A stretch of DNA of 64,000 nt, taken from NCBI RefSeq assembly GCF_000222485.1, contig NC_015914.1, positions 4,942,001-5,006,000 of the forward strand. Direction: 5' to 3'. Below the pieces are notes generated by a model. The model did no database searches. It saw only the letters and a list, made by a program, of their open reading frames with translations, and was not told the DNA's origin. Positions 1 to 9,418 of this stretch are shown piece after piece (the first letter of the stretch is position 1; each line of letters begins with the position of its first letter). A program made the translations under genes and the position numbers. This DNA comes from Cyclobacterium marinum DSM 745 (GTDB taxonomy: Bacteria > Bacteroidota > Bacteroidia > Cytophagales > Cyclobacteriaceae).

Positions 1-1
1 C

Positions 2-343
2 TTGAAAATGGAAGGGCTTCAAACGAATACCGAGCTGGATAGCGTCGTCATTGCTGCTGCAAAAACTTTGCCCTTGGTTTATGATTTTAAAACGGGAGCG
101 TTTGAAATTTATACTCAGGTTGGAGGAGAGAACATAGATACGGTAGTTTCCATAAAAGAAGAAAAGTCCGGCAAAAGTGTTGCTGGAGCCCGAACTTATA
201 ATAAGGGAGCCAAATTTCTATTAAACCCGGGCAATTATGTGGTAACCATCCGACCATTGGGAGCCCATAAAGAAAAAGCCGCACAAACAATAGAAGTGGA
301 AGTCAAAGCAGGAGAAACCCATACCAAAACATTAAATTTCTAA
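2..343 (+). CDS. C-terminal part of an unidentified protein (left-edge fragment)
   Basis: The frame is open from the first bases of the window and ends at a TAA at 343, so the gene probably begins upstream and only about 113 residues are visible. The visible part has the look of a beta-sandwich domain of the carboxypeptidase-regulatory/PEGA kind: a run of alternating strands with GKSVAGARTYNKG and NPGNYVVTI, ending in a short C-terminal strand KTLNF. From memory, similar tails occur at the ends of von Willebrand factor A-type secreted proteins, but no VWA or MIDAS motif is visible here. An identity beyond a C-terminal beta domain is a guess. The first codon available, TTG at position 2, is not believed to be the true start. 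Confidence 0.5.
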   Translation: MKMEGLQTNTELDSVVIAAAKTLPLVYDFKTGAFEIYTQVGGENIDTVVSIKEEKSGKSVAGARTYNKGAKFLLNPGNYVVTIRPLGAHKEKAAQTIEVEVKAGETHTKTLNF

Positions 344-354
344 GGATGTCTTAA

Positions 355-403
355 GATTTTGTCAGCATTGTTGCAGAAAAAAAGCAACAATGCCGCCAAA
401 ATC
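355..403 (-). repeat. Dispersed 49-bp imperfect palindrome, copy 1 (inverted orientation)
   Basis: Two 20-nt arms (355-374 and 384-403) flank a 9-nt A-rich loop. The arms are imperfect reverse complements with three mismatched positions that are the same in other copies (9242-9290, 28792-28840). This copy is in the opposite orientation to the other four. It sits 12 bp after the stop codon of the left-edge gene. Confidence 0.85.
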
Positions 404-471
404 GTTTAGGGCTTCTTGCTGATTTATTAATTGCTTGATAACCAGTAGAATAAATAACAAAAATATAACAT

Positions 472-515
472 AAAAACCCCGAATTTGGCTGTTTAAAGCT
501 TTTTTCGGGGTTTTC
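472..515. terminator. Hairpin ahead of the transposase remnant
   Basis: AAAACCCCGAA (about 473-483) pairs with TTCGGGGTTTT (505-515), followed by a T-rich stretch. It could end transcription from the left or belong to the left end of the insertion element. No clear terminal inverted repeat could be delimited. Confidence 0.5.
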
Positions 516-549
516 TTTTTTGTATTTTAAGGTTGCAGAATAAAATACT

Positions 550-1903
550 ATGAAAGATACAGCGCAACTACAGATTTTCAAAGACTTCGACGGATATTCT
601 CCAAAATATCATTTTTTTAAGAATTCGTTGTTTGGCCAGATAAAAGATTCCATCCCCTGGGATGAGCTCGCAGGATGTCTTCCGGCAGAGAATACAGGTC
701 CGGGCGCTCCCAGGTGGTTTGATGCCAAGGGAATGTTTGGCATGATGTTCCTCAAAGCCTACCTCAATGTCAGCGACAGACAGCTCATCGAAAGGTTCAA
801 TACAGATTACAGTTTGCAGCTGTTCTGCGGCAAACTTCTGGCCGAGGACAAACAGATCAGGGATTATACCCTTATGACAGGGATAAGGGCCTATATTGAA
901 GATCACTGTGAATGGGAACAGGTTCAGTCAGTACTGCTCAACCACTGGAAAAAGGATGTGAACAATTCCCATGTACTTCTCATGGATGCCACCTGCTACG
1001 AGAGCTATATCCGCTTTCCTACCGATGTGAAACTTTTGTGGGAGTGCTGTGAATGGGTGTTTGAAAAGCAACTTTTCAGGTTGTGCAAGATCCTGAAGAC
1101 CAAAAGGCCGCGTTCTAAATACCGGGAACAGAAGATTAAGCAGCTTGTCTATTTCAGGAAAAGGAGGAATACCCATAAAGAGACGCTTCGCAGAAGGAAA
1201 TCGCTGGTCTACCTGTTGGAAAAAGGAATCGAGCAACTTCAGCAAATAATGGATATGTTCAGGGGAGAATGTATGAGGCCGGAAGATTTTGCCTGTTTGA
1301 GAACCATCAAGAAAATTCTGGTACAGCAGACATTTTTGTTGACCCACAAACCATCTGAGCTCAAAGACAGGATCGTTTCCCTTCACAAACCCTATGTCAG
1401 GCCAATAGTAAGGGGAAAAGAAAACAAACCCGTGGAGTTCGGAATGAAGGTACACATGCTGCAGGTCGACGGGCTCTCTTTTATAGATAAGATGAGTTTC
1501 AGAAACTTCAATGAATGTAAAAGGCTGAAAATCTCCGTGGTGAAACACAAAACAGTTTTCAAGGGAACAACACAGCTTGGCGCAGACCGAATATATGCCA
1601 CCAACGAAAACAGAAGATACTGTACCGGAAACAGCATATTCACCTGCTTCCCCAAAAAGGGTCCTAAAAACCACTCCAAAAGCTGAAAAAATACTCAGCA
1701 GCGAAATATCAAAGCAAAGGGCAACGGTAACGGAAGGTATTTTCGGAACCCACAAAGATCATTACGGGCTTAGAAAAATTAAAGTCCGGGGAGAAAAACG
1801 GGAGAAGCTGATGGTGCTTTTTGCAACCATGGCGGCCAACGCGGTAAAAATCGCAAAGAAAAGAAACCAGGAGGAGCCTGCACCAAGAGAGAAGGCAGCC
1901 TAA
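550..1903 (+). pseudogene. Frameshifted DDE transposase (IS5/IS1182-like)
   Basis: The first frame (550-1686) encodes an IS5/IS1182-type transposase: an N-terminal DUF772-like region (about residues 20-90), a first catalytic Asp in LLMDATCYES (about residue 145), a basic coiled insertion, and the second Asp in LGADRIYATNE. The frame then runs into TGA at 1684-1686. The family's C-terminus, including the catalytic-Glu region EGIFGTHKDHYGL and the terminal MAANAVKIAKK, continues in the next frame up to 1903. Going from frame 1 to frame 2 needs one extra base, probably in the A-run near 1665-1672. This is not the -1 slip used for programmed frameshifting in many insertion sequences. The element is therefore most likely dead. 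Exact IS ends were not found. Confidence 0.8.
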
Positions 1904-2535
1904 AGAGAAAAACGATCAAAAAATCTTTATCGTGGGATACCTATGCCCATTGGATAAAAGGTCAAAGAAAACCTACCCAATGCTCCACCAAATTGCACTT
2001 TACCGTAGTCGAATTGTACTGCTGATCAGAAGACAAACACACAAACTAACCACGAAGAGATTAGTTTATCCTTACGTGGTCAAATTTTATCGAATTTTCC
2101 AACAAGCCCCGTTTAATGTGCATAAACCGAACCACGGGCTGCACCCGTGGCTGATATATTACGCTCCTTCAGGGCTGGGAAATGAGGAGAACGACGCCTC
2201 ATTCTATTATGATTTATTTAAAGAATCGACAATAAATAACGTTAGGGAGTTAATTTTTATCATTGCTATTTTTTTTATTCCGGCCTTATGGAAATTAGTA
2301 AAATGATTGCTCAATGGCGTTAAGAACAAAAAATCTGTTTGACGCCTTTTCGGCGGAGTTTTTTTTTGTTTAGCCAGTGAGTATTCATTTTGCGTTAAGA
2401 TTTACATACAGCCTTGATCTTTTTGGTTCGTTTTTGGATCAAGCCAAAAATGAACAGGAAGAGATATCGACAACCAGTACCTTTAATATTCAAATCATAT
2501 TAAACGGTCATAATATCCCTATAACTCGCGTGTTA
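1904..2535. other. Intergenic region with decayed repeat DNA
   Basis: No convincing gene is present. The region holds a hairpin at 2049-2080 (ACCACGAAG pairing with CTTaCGTGGT) and a REP-like hairpin at 2132-2150 followed by TGATATATTACG and CTTCAGGGC. The 3' side toward 2535 is AT-rich. It separates the insertion-element remnant from the convergent end of the large cytochrome gene. Confidence 0.5.
2132..2150. repeat. REP-like hairpin
   Basis: CCACGGG (2132-2138) and CCCGTGG (2144-2150) form a perfect 7-bp stem around a 5-nt loop, followed by TGATATATTACG. This layout resembles short extragenic palindromes mobilised by REP-associated (RAYT) transposases. No such transposase gene is in the window. 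Confidence 0.5.
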
Positions 2536-5500
2536 TTAATTCCCTACAATTATTTGACTTTGTGAACTATTGGCTTTTCCATCTTCTATCAATACCTTTA
2601 ATGAACCTGAAGCGACTTTTTCTCGGTCAAAAACTATATTCACCCATTGTTTGCCTACACTAAGATTAGTAGCTCCTGTACCATTATTGATAGAGATTTC
2701 TTTACCACTTACCCAGACCTTGGCCTGATCTACGCCGGTTAATTTCAAACTGAATTCTCCTGCCTTAAGTATGCTAACTTCAAATTGAACAAGGCTGAAT
2801 TTTTTACCATTGTTGTCTGTAATCACAGGAATATCTCCCAAGGGCAAGTCACCGGCTACTTTGCTATACAGTCCCTTTGTCATCGGACTTATGTTTTTTC
2901 CAAGTAGATTTTGCCAGGTACTCACTCCATCGATTTTGCTCAAAGCCTTAAAATCAGGTGCTGCCTTCCAACGTCTCACCAGTTTTTCATTGGTAACCCT
3001 GAAATCTCCATTGCTTCCCAGTTTGGAAAGATAGCTGACCAAATTAATAAATTCTTGTTTTTCCAGACTAGCAGTAATTCCTGCGGGCATCAAGGAACCG
3101 GGGACCTTTTCCACATTTTTAATTTGTGATTTAGGAATGCCATTTTCATTACCTGCCATGTCTCGAATGACAACTTCTCTTGCCCCATCATTGATCAAAT
3201 AACCCATCACAATTCCACCATCATTTTTGGTTACTTTCTGCAACTCAAAACCTTCTTTGATTGATTCTGTAGGCTCAAGTATGGATTTGATAATATTGTC
3301 TATAGGTAAACTTGTGCCTAAAGAACTTAGGTCCGGTCCCAACTGACCACCGGCACCACCTATTCCATGGCAGTTTTGACACATCATAGAGGCTCGCCTG
3401 TAAATGGCTTCGCCTTTCACCGGATCTCCCGCAGTTTTCACTTCTATTCCAAGGAGATAGATTTCTCGTTCGCTTAATTGTTGAGGCATTTTCTCAGGAG
3501 GTAATACTCCACCAGAGGCTTCTAGGGCATCTTTAAGCTGTATGGCTCCGGCTCTGGTTCTTCTATGCACGGGGAGTAATTCTTGCATGGTTTTTCTTCC
3601 TGTCTTGGCCGTTTCTGTTGGGATGCGTGTATTGGACAATGAATTGGCCAACACAGTGGTGGCATTATTGGAGGAAAGGAATGCAGCAAATAATTCTCGC
3701 GTGCCATTTTCTGAAGGCTTTTCTGAAAGCAGGGTAATTGCAGCATCTGTAGCCTTTTCCGGAGCTGTTCTCACCAACTGAGAAATGGCCAAGATGCGGA
3801 TGCTCTCATTTTTATGCGTTTTGGCCATGTTGAGCAAAAGTTCCTGACTATCGGCATCATCAAGCTTACCCATAGCTTCCATGGCGGCTTGTCTTACCTC
3901 CTCATTGCTGTCTTGGTTCTTTAGCAAGATAAGATCCAATAGGTCGGCTTTTTTCCACATACCTACCAATTGCAATGCTTTTATCTCTACCGCTTCATTA
4001 TTACTTGAAAGCAAGGATCTCAATTGAGCAGAAGTATGCTGTGGCACCAAGCCTCTTTCTGAAGCTGCTTTGTACAATAGTTCCAGGTCTTTCAATTGGC
4101 TTTCTTTATCGGTAGATTTTGGATTGATTGCTTGTTGGTAGATTTTGGTTAAATCTTCTTTGGTGCCATATTTGGCCAATTTTTCACGAACCAATTCCAA
4201 GTATTTTTCCGGGACCTTATTGTCGCTATACATTTGAGCAAGCAAAGAGGTGGATTTTGGGTCACCTACGGTATTTAAAGCAAATATGGTTTTGTCCATA
4301 TTCCCGAAATAGCCAGGATCATTTAATAATTTTGGTAACCAAACCGGGCTTAAAGTGTTGATGGTGTGCCATAAGGCAAAGTCCAAGTTAACATCCATGG
4401 TTTGATCCAATGCCTCCAAAGCAGCAATAGTGGCTTCTGCAGTGCTGAAATTCTGAAGCCCTACAACCGCTTCTAACCTTACTGTTGCGTGGCTATCCTT
4501 AGTGGCTTTGGCCAATAAAGATTGGGTTTCAGGGATGTCTTCTTTCCAATGCACCAATACCCTTATGGCTGCAGCTCTTGCTTCCGGTTTTTTAGCAGTT
4601 AATAGCTTTTCCAATAAAGGTACATTCACTGCACCAATGGCCTGATGCATCCAAAGCCCTTCCATTAAATGGTGCTCAAATTCTTGATTTGAAGGATCAA
4701 GCGCATCGAGCCATTTACTTATTGCCTCCCTTACTTCTTGTACGTCCTTATTCTTTAGGATCAACTTCGCCTGTAATCTTTCCCAGTTTTCTTCTGATTT
4801 TAAGGCTTCCAATAATTCCGGAATAGTTTTATTCTGCAAATCAGGATACTTGACCAAAGGGCTGTCCTTTTTGGTTATCCTCCAGATTCGGCCATGTTGT
4901 TGGTCTCTTCTGGAATCAAAAAAGTCAACTTCCCCGTGTTGAATGATAGGGTTGTACCAATCAGCAACATAGATTGCGCCATCAGGTCCCATTAGGATGT
5001 CAACAGGTCTGAAGCCAATATGATCTGTCCATAATAAATCATCAGCCTGCTTAGAAACAAAGCCACTACCTTGTTCTTCCAAAACAAAACGATTCACGCG
5101 GTTGGCCCTAAAATCATTGGTAATAAGGCTTCCTGCCCAATCTTCCGGCATATGTGCGCCTGAAACAATATCCAAACCACTGTGCTTTGGTTGACCAGGA
5201 TTCAAACCGCTTAAAATTCGTTCAGCACCAGGGGCAGTTACAAATGTAGCGCCAGGAAAGGCGTAATTAATCCCTTCTCTTCCAGCACCATCTGTCAAAA
5301 AGCTTTTTCCCCATTTGTCAAATTGTAGGCCCCATGGGTTAATCAATCCTTTGGCATATACTTCTAATTTTTTGGTTTTTGTATTGTATTGCCAAACACC
5401 ACCACCTTCAAGTCTGCGGATGCCCCAAGGAGTCTCTACATGGCTGTAGATATAGATGGACTGATTAAAATACATCAAACCATCAGGTCCCCAACGAAAA

Positions 5501-6126
5501 GTGTGGATGAGGTGGTGGGTATCACCGGTTCCAAAGCCGGATAGTATTTTGGTCCTCTCATCTGCTTTGCCGTCTCCATCTGTATCTTTTAAGTGTAGGA
5601 TTTCTGTTGAATTGGCCACATAGACACCTCCATCACCAGGCAAGAGGCCGGTGGGAGTGAAGAGGCCTTCGGCAAAAACAGTGGATTTATCTGCTATTCC
5701 ATCTCTATCGGTGTCTTCGATTACCAATATTTTATCATTGGCCGTCTCACCGGGTCTAAGGTGAGGGTAAATGGTACTGCTTACTACCCATAATCTACCT
5801 TGGGCATCCCAGTTCATTTGAATGGGCTTGACCACCATAGGGTCGCTGGCAAATAAATTGACTTCAAAGCCATCTGCTACCTGAAACCTGTCCATTTGAA
5901 CCTGAGGGTCCGTAGATGGGATATCCCGAAGAGCATTTTGGGCATTGGCAATGGTACCATTGACACTCAGTACAATCAAAAATGAAGCTATTCCTACTAA
6001 TAATCTTGATATATGGGAAGCTTTATTAGCCACACTTATCAAAAAATTTGTAAATATTTTTAATTCCAATAACATGGTATTTAAGGATTTCTTGGTAAAA
6101 TGATTCAATCGATTAAAATCCGACAT
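2536..6126 (-). CDS. PVC-type haem-binding propeller/HEAT protein (membrane-bound dehydrogenase-like)
   Basis: This 1196-residue exported protein is probably periplasmic or membrane attached. It has a hydrophobic signal segment at about 40-62 ending IANAQ, then a sorbosone/PQQ-dehydrogenase-like beta-propeller (about 75-420, with calcium-loop-like DTDRDG and DTDGDG and PDGAIYVADWYNP). HEAT-type helical repeats follow (about 430-850), then a single cytochrome c motif C916-QN-C919-H920 and a C-terminal beta domain. The architecture matches the PVC-type haem-binding CxxCH family; its substrate is unknown, although sugar or alcohol oxidation is the usual suggestion. The start at 6126 lies directly against the stop of the SGNH gene, so the two are co-transcribed. 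An internal Met at 6075 is an alternative start that gives a shorter leader. Confidence 0.85.
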   Translation of the reverse strand: MSDFNRLNHFTKKSLNTMLLELKIFTNFLISVANKASHISRLLVGIASFLIVLSVNGTIANAQNALRDIPSTDPQVQMDRFQVADGFEVNLFASDPMVVKPIQMNWDAQGRLWVVSSTIYPHLRPGETANDKILVIEDTDRDGIADKSTVFAEGLFTPTGLLPGDGGVYVANSTEILHLKDTDGDGKADERTKILSGFGTGDTHHLIHTFRWGPDGLMYFNQSIYIYSHVETPWGIRRLEGGGVWQYNTKTKKLEVYAKGLINPWGLQFDKWGKSFLTDGAGREGINYAFPGATFVTAPGAERILSGLNPGQPKHSGLDIVSGAHMPEDWAGSLITNDFRANRVNRFVLEEQGSGFVSKQADDLLWTDHIGFRPVDILMGPDGAIYVADWYNPIIQHGEVDFFDSRRDQQHGRIWRITKKDSPLVKYPDLQNKTIPELLEALKSEENWERLQAKLILKNKDVQEVREAISKWLDALDPSNQEFEHHLMEGLWMHQAIGAVNVPLLEKLLTAKKPEARAAAIRVLVHWKEDIPETQSLLAKATKDSHATVRLEAVVGLQNFSTAEATIAALEALDQTMDVNLDFALWHTINTLSPVWLPKLLNDPGYFGNMDKTIFALNTVGDPKSTSLLAQMYSDNKVPEKYLELVREKLAKYGTKEDLTKIYQQAINPKSTDKESQLKDLELLYKAASERGLVPQHTSAQLRSLLSSNNEAVEIKALQLVGMWKKADLLDLILLKNQDSNEEVRQAAMEAMGKLDDADSQELLLNMAKTHKNESIRILAISQLVRTAPEKATDAAITLLSEKPSENGTRELFAAFLSSNNATTVLANSLSNTRIPTETAKTGRKTMQELLPVHRRTRAGAIQLKDALEASGGVLPPEKMPQQLSEREIYLLGIEVKTAGDPVKGEAIYRRASMMCQNCHGIGGAGGQLGPDLSSLGTSLPIDNIIKSILEPTESIKEGFELQKVTKNDGGIVMGYLINDGAREVVIRDMAGNENGIPKSQIKNVEKVPGSLMPAGITASLEKQEFINLVSYLSKLGSNGDFRVTNEKLVRRWKAAPDFKALSKIDGVSTWQNLLGKNISPMTKGLYSKVAGDLPLGDIPVITDNNGKKFSLVQFEVSILKAGEFSLKLTGVDQAKVWVSGKEISINNGTGATNLSVGKQWVNIVFDREKVASGSLKVLIEDGKANSSQSQIIVGN

Positions 6127-7302
6127 TTAAGGCAGTTTTTCTAGTTGGTAATGAAGGGCTTTGAGCTTTTTGGTTTGATTGATCTGATCATCCAACCAAA
6201 GGATCAATGCATCCAAAGCTTCCAATCCTTCCTTATGCCTTCCTTGCTCATAAGACCGGAAGCCTAGAATATAGGTTCTATTTTGCGGACGGTATTGCTG
6301 GAAATAGATTTTATCCTTTTCTCTTATCAATTCTAGCAAATGTTTGGATTGTTTTAGGCTTGGGCCTTGTTCCAAGATAATTCCGTCTTCCCATTGCTTC
6401 CTGCTTCCAATGGCCGAAAGTTTTCCATCCACAGACAAGGAGTAATTCCCTTTTTTTAAGCCATTCACCTTAATGGTTTCATTGCCTGGATTAGGATTAG
6501 AAACTAGATTTTGTATGCTATTAAAGGATATATTTCTGGCTTTATCTGCAATGGAAATGTTCTGTACCGGTACATTGCTTTCAACGCTAGCGGTAGAGGC
6601 ATCAATTTCAATGGAAGGTTTTTCCCTATTCAGCCCCAGTTGATTCATAACCGTTTCGGCAAGCTGAGCATAACCTTTTTCATTTAGATGAATCCCATTG
6701 TTTTCATAAAGTTCAGCACTAGTAGCTGTATTAAAGGCATCAAAAACATCTAAAAAAGTTATTTTTCGCTTCAGGGCAATTTCTTTAATTGCCTGGTTAT
6801 AGCTGCGATATTCATTGTTTTTTAATTGCAATATATTCTCCGTTCCGGCTGAAATCTGTGGAATGGTAGATAGCAAAATTGCTTTTGCACCTATGGCCTC
6901 AACGCTATCGAGCAATTGATTCATACCATTTTTGAAAAGGTCCAAGCCTTCAGCTCCTTGCTGGGCTTCCACATTCCCATAACCTATGATAAGCCAATCG
7001 GGCTCAGCCGCTTTTATTTGAGAAATAAGTAAGTCATAAGGGCCGGGGGGATTGGTGTAGTAGCTTCTTGCATCACCAAATACAGTATCTCCTGACCAGC
7101 CTATGTTCCTGAAGGTAAGGTGCTTTTCAGGCCAGTAATTGGTAAGTCTATATTCAAGGAATCCGAATTGTTGTTCATTTTCAATCAATGCATTGCCCAA
7201 GAGCACAAGCCTGTCCCCGTTTTCAGGGGCAAATTTTTGTTGAGAATATGCTGTGGAAGTGAATAAAATTAATTGAAATAATAGGATGTAAATTCTTTTC
7301 AT
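6127..7302 (-). CDS. SGNH/GDSL-fold secreted hydrolase-like protein with altered nucleophile block
   Basis: The gene encodes 391 residues with a signal peptide (1-20, ending TAYSQ). The SGNH fold is recognisable: block I LVLLGNALIE (32-41), block II NIGWSGDT (67-73, conserved Gly), block III GYGN (107-110, Asn110) and block V GIHLNEKGYAQLA (His205). Block I reads G-N-A where GDSL enzymes have G-D-S, so the usual serine nucleophile appears to be missing. The C-terminal third (about 240-391) is a helical or beta extension without a familiar motif. It is the first gene of a two-gene unit with the large PVC-type protein, a pairing I recall from other Bacteroidota and Planctomycetes. The function is unknown; carbohydrate deacetylation is only a family-based guess. 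Confidence 0.75.
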   Translation of the reverse strand: MKRIYILLFQLILFTSTAYSQQKFAPENGDRLVLLGNALIENEQQFGFLEYRLTNYWPEKHLTFRNIGWSGDTVFGDARSYYTNPPGPYDLLISQIKAAEPDWLIIGYGNVEAQQGAEGLDLFKNGMNQLLDSVEAIGAKAILLSTIPQISAGTENILQLKNNEYRSYNQAIKEIALKRKITFLDVFDAFNTATSAELYENNGIHLNEKGYAQLAETVMNQLGLNREKPSIEIDASTASVESNVPVQNISIADKARNISFNSIQNLVSNPNPGNETIKVNGLKKGNYSLSVDGKLSAIGSRKQWEDGIILEQGPSLKQSKHLLELIREKDKIYFQQYRPQNRTYILGFRSYEQGRHKEGLEALDALILWLDDQINQTKKLKALHYQLEKLP

Positions 7303-7406
7303 GGGAATGTTTAGGTACCTGATATTTATTGTTAATATAACCTTTAAATATAAAAAGTAACGAAGAATATCAGGTACAATATTTTTTTAATTTTATTATT
7401 GGAAAT

Positions 7407-7439
7407 TTTGATTGACCACTGGTTCTTCCTATAACTTTG
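7407..7439 (+). promoter_or_regulatory. Candidate Bacteroidota-type promoter for the DUF4221 gene
   Basis: TTTG at 7407-7410 is followed after 21 nt by TAACTTTG at 7432-7439, a full match to the TAnnTTTG -7 element of this phylum. A second TTG at 7412-7414 gives a 17-nt spacing. It lies about 130 bp before the start codon at 7569. Confidence 0.45.
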
Positions 7440-7568
7440 AAACCGATTTTTTTTCAGAATCAAGGGTTTAGCAGCATAAATTCAATATTTTAAATAGTAA
7501 AAAAAATCTTGTAAATTAATTTTGTAATTATATTTTTATTAAATTAGTTTAAAGTTAACGGTATTCTT

Positions 7569-8735
7569 ATGCTATTTAGATATTTTCAATTGTCGGTTTT
7601 GCTATCCATTGGTTTGGTTTCTTGTAACAGTACAGAGAATCGAAGCAAAGCCCTTAAAGAAATGGAATTTGTAAAGGTGGATTCCTTGGTTTTTGACGAA
7701 TTGCAAATATTAAATGTGCTGGACTATCACAGGGAGCAGGATGTTTACTTAATGGTTACCAAAGGTGTTGAGGGCAGGTATTTTATCATAAACAGCCAAG
7801 GGGAAGTACTTGCTGAAGAACTTTTAAGTGAAGGCCCCAATGCATTTGGGATGGTTTTGCATCGGGCCGGCTTTGTGGGGGATGAAATAATGTTTGTGAG
7901 TGATCAGGAAATCTTTGTATATGATTTAGATTTACAGCAACTCAGGAAATTCCCCTTCGAGCAACATACCATGGTAAGGATGATTCATACTCCATTGGAT
8001 AATTTTCACCAATTTAGTATAAACAATGTTGCCTATGGTATTGCCAATTTGAGTGATCGAAGATTGGATAAATTTCCCATGAATTATTTTGATACGTTAA
8101 ACTATTTTCATTTAGTAAATCCAAAGGATGGGACTGTAATAAAAGGTGGGAAAATAGATGAAAGCAGTATTTTTAAACAGAATTATTTTTATCCTGGTAA
8201 GCACAAGCCTATTTATTTTTCAGATTTGAATTCCAAAGTAATGTCATTAATCTTACCGGCAGATTCTATTTTATTTCAATATGATCAAAACCTGAACTTG
8301 GTCAATAAAATCAAACTGGAACGAGAGGAACCTGATCAACTTGCCAAGGTTCCCATGGAAATGGCCGATCGAAATGAATTTGGCGCGATCGGCCTTGATT
8401 TTGCCCTAGGAGGTGGTTTTACGCATATAGTTGGACAAGGAGATGCATTTATTGTTGAATATAAAGCAGGATTAGCTCCTGAAGACAATATTGAAACTGA
8501 CGATTACAAAGAAAGAATGGCTCTAATGGAAACTAGAAAAATCTATTATTACCCCATAGAAGATGGCATTCTAATTGGCCTCCCTGTCCTCTGGGATAAG
8601 CCGGGAAACCTCAAACTGGGCTTAGGAAAAAATCGTTATTTACATTATGCTGATCAGGCTGACATTCATGAAGAAGAAAAAGAATACCAATGTTATTATA
8701 TTTATGAGTTAAGGCCTGTTGAAGAGGAGGATTGA
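7569..8735 (+). CDS. DUF4221-type lipoprotein
   Basis: The 388-residue product has a type II signal peptide with lipobox LVSC (Cys19), so it should be anchored in an outer or inner membrane. The rest is rich in beta-strands with repeated hydrophobic-aromatic segments (YFIINSQGEVL, FVYDLDLQQLRKFPF), consistent with a beta-propeller-like fold. The overall sequence resembles the DUF4221 family of Bacteroidota, which has no defined biochemical role. It is monocistronic, facing away from the SGNH/PVC unit, with a promoter-like signal upstream. Confidence 0.7.
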   Translation: MLFRYFQLSVLLSIGLVSCNSTENRSKALKEMEFVKVDSLVFDELQILNVLDYHREQDVYLMVTKGVEGRYFIINSQGEVLAEELLSEGPNAFGMVLHRAGFVGDEIMFVSDQEIFVYDLDLQQLRKFPFEQHTMVRMIHTPLDNFHQFSINNVAYGIANLSDRRLDKFPMNYFDTLNYFHLVNPKDGTVIKGGKIDESSIFKQNYFYPGKHKPIYFSDLNSKVMSLILPADSILFQYDQNLNLVNKIKLEREEPDQLAKVPMEMADRNEFGAIGLDFALGGGFTHIVGQGDAFIVEYKAGLAPEDNIETDDYKERMALMETRKIYYYPIEDGILIGLPVLWDKPGNLKLGLGKNRYLHYADQADIHEEEKEYQCYYIYELRPVEEED

Positions 8736-8812
8736 TTTGGTGATGGGGTGATCTGTGATGTTGTGATTTGGTGCTGTTGTGATCTGGTGATGGGTTGAGT
8801 TAGTGATATTGT
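8736..8812 (+). repeat. Degenerate GTGAT(T/C)TGGTGATG-type short repeat
   Basis: Immediately after the DUF4221 stop codon the sequence consists of imperfect reiterations of units such as TGATTTGGTGATGGGG and TGATCTGGTGATGGG, strongly T/G-biased on this strand. It looks like slippage-generated low-complexity DNA. Confidence 0.55.
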
Positions 8813-8892
8813 AGAAGGTGGATAGACTTTGGAATCGTGGTATATTGATAGCCAAATGCTTAAGCTTTCCAAAGAAAATGATATTCCTTTCT

Positions 8893-8940
8893 TGATTTTA
8901 GAGCCATGGTTTCATTTTCTGCAACAATGCTGACAAATTT
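8893..8940 (+). repeat. Dispersed palindrome, copy 2 (degenerate)
   Basis: The right arm GCAACAATGCTGACAAA is conserved at 8921-8937, but the left side (from about 8893) has kept only GATTTT. It reads as a decayed copy of the element seen intact at 9242-9290. Confidence 0.6.
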
Positions 8941-9080
8941 TAGTACCAATTAAAACCTTGTTTTGGTGGAAGGAGACTTTCATTATATGTTCCCTCATAA
9001 TAAAAAAGGCTGAATGTGTGGTGTAATTATAGTGAAGGAAGTCAGGTGTTGGTATGCACTGATAGACACATACTGCTTCC

Positions 9081-9128
9081 GGCGGTATTGTCGACTATTT
9101 CTGCAACAATGCTGACAAAATCATTACG
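9081..9128 (+). repeat. Dispersed palindrome, copy 3 (left arm damaged)
   Basis: GGCGGTATTG (9081-9090) is retained from the left arm. The right arm is complete at 9103-9122 and is followed by the shared tail ATTACG (9123-9128). The loop side has diverged. Confidence 0.75.
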
Positions 9129-9199
9129 TATTATTTCTACCAAAAACGTACATTAAGTTACTAAACCTCCCCAAACCCCTAGGGGTGACATTTTTGTAG

Positions 9200-9219
9200 C
9201 CAAGGGTGACAACCCTTGG
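9200..9219. repeat. REP-like hairpin
   Basis: CCAAGGGT (9200-9207) and ACCCTTGG (9212-9219) form an 8-bp perfect stem with a 4-nt loop. It resembles the hairpin at 2132-2150 in layout but not in sequence. Confidence 0.45.
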
Positions 9220-9241
9220 ATAATGCATGAGGAGTCCATCT

Positions 9242-9296
9242 GATTTTGGCGGTATTGTTGCTGTTTTTTTGCAACAATGCTGACAAAATCATTACG
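9242..9296 (+). repeat. Dispersed 49-bp palindrome, copy 4 (intact)
   Basis: The left arm GATTTTGGCGGTATTGTTGC (9242-9261), a T-rich 9-nt loop and the right arm GCAACAATGCTGACAAAATC (9271-9290) are followed by ATTACG. The arms are complementary at 17 of 20 positions. The copy at 28792 differs only in the loop and one arm base, so both are probably recent or maintained. Confidence 0.9.
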
Positions 9297-9399
9297 TCAC
9301 TCTAATTTTTATGGTATGGGTACAATCAAGATAAGGAATTAGGAAATCCATTTGCCTTCTACAGGCTGATTTATAAAAATCATACATATATTTGTAGGT

Positions 9400-9418
9400 G
9401 CATGTCGCTACGACTTGC
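9400..9418. repeat. Short hairpin upstream of the thioesterase gene
   Basis: GCATGTCG (9400-9407) and CGACTTGC (9411-9418) pair with one mismatch around a 3-nt loop, about 28 bp before the next start codon. It could be another extragenic palindrome or act in the 5' leader. Confidence 0.35.

Noticed and set aside
1600-1690. Programmed ribosomal frameshifting of the transposase
   Set aside because: The shift required is +1, with no slippery heptamer followed by a structure; inactivation is more likely.
928-1755. 275-codon frame antisense to the transposase
   Set aside because: It is a mirror frame of the transposase coding sequence with unlikely composition (very rich in Phe/His/Cys).
1932-2306. 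124-codon open frame on the plus strand
   Set aside because: Its central part is the translation of REP-like repeat DNA (HGLHPW and IYYAPSGL); no family features and no good start.
2377-2565. 62-codon open frame overlapping the end of the PVC-type gene
   Set aside because: Short, no recognisable domain, and overlaps a well-supported gene on the other strand.
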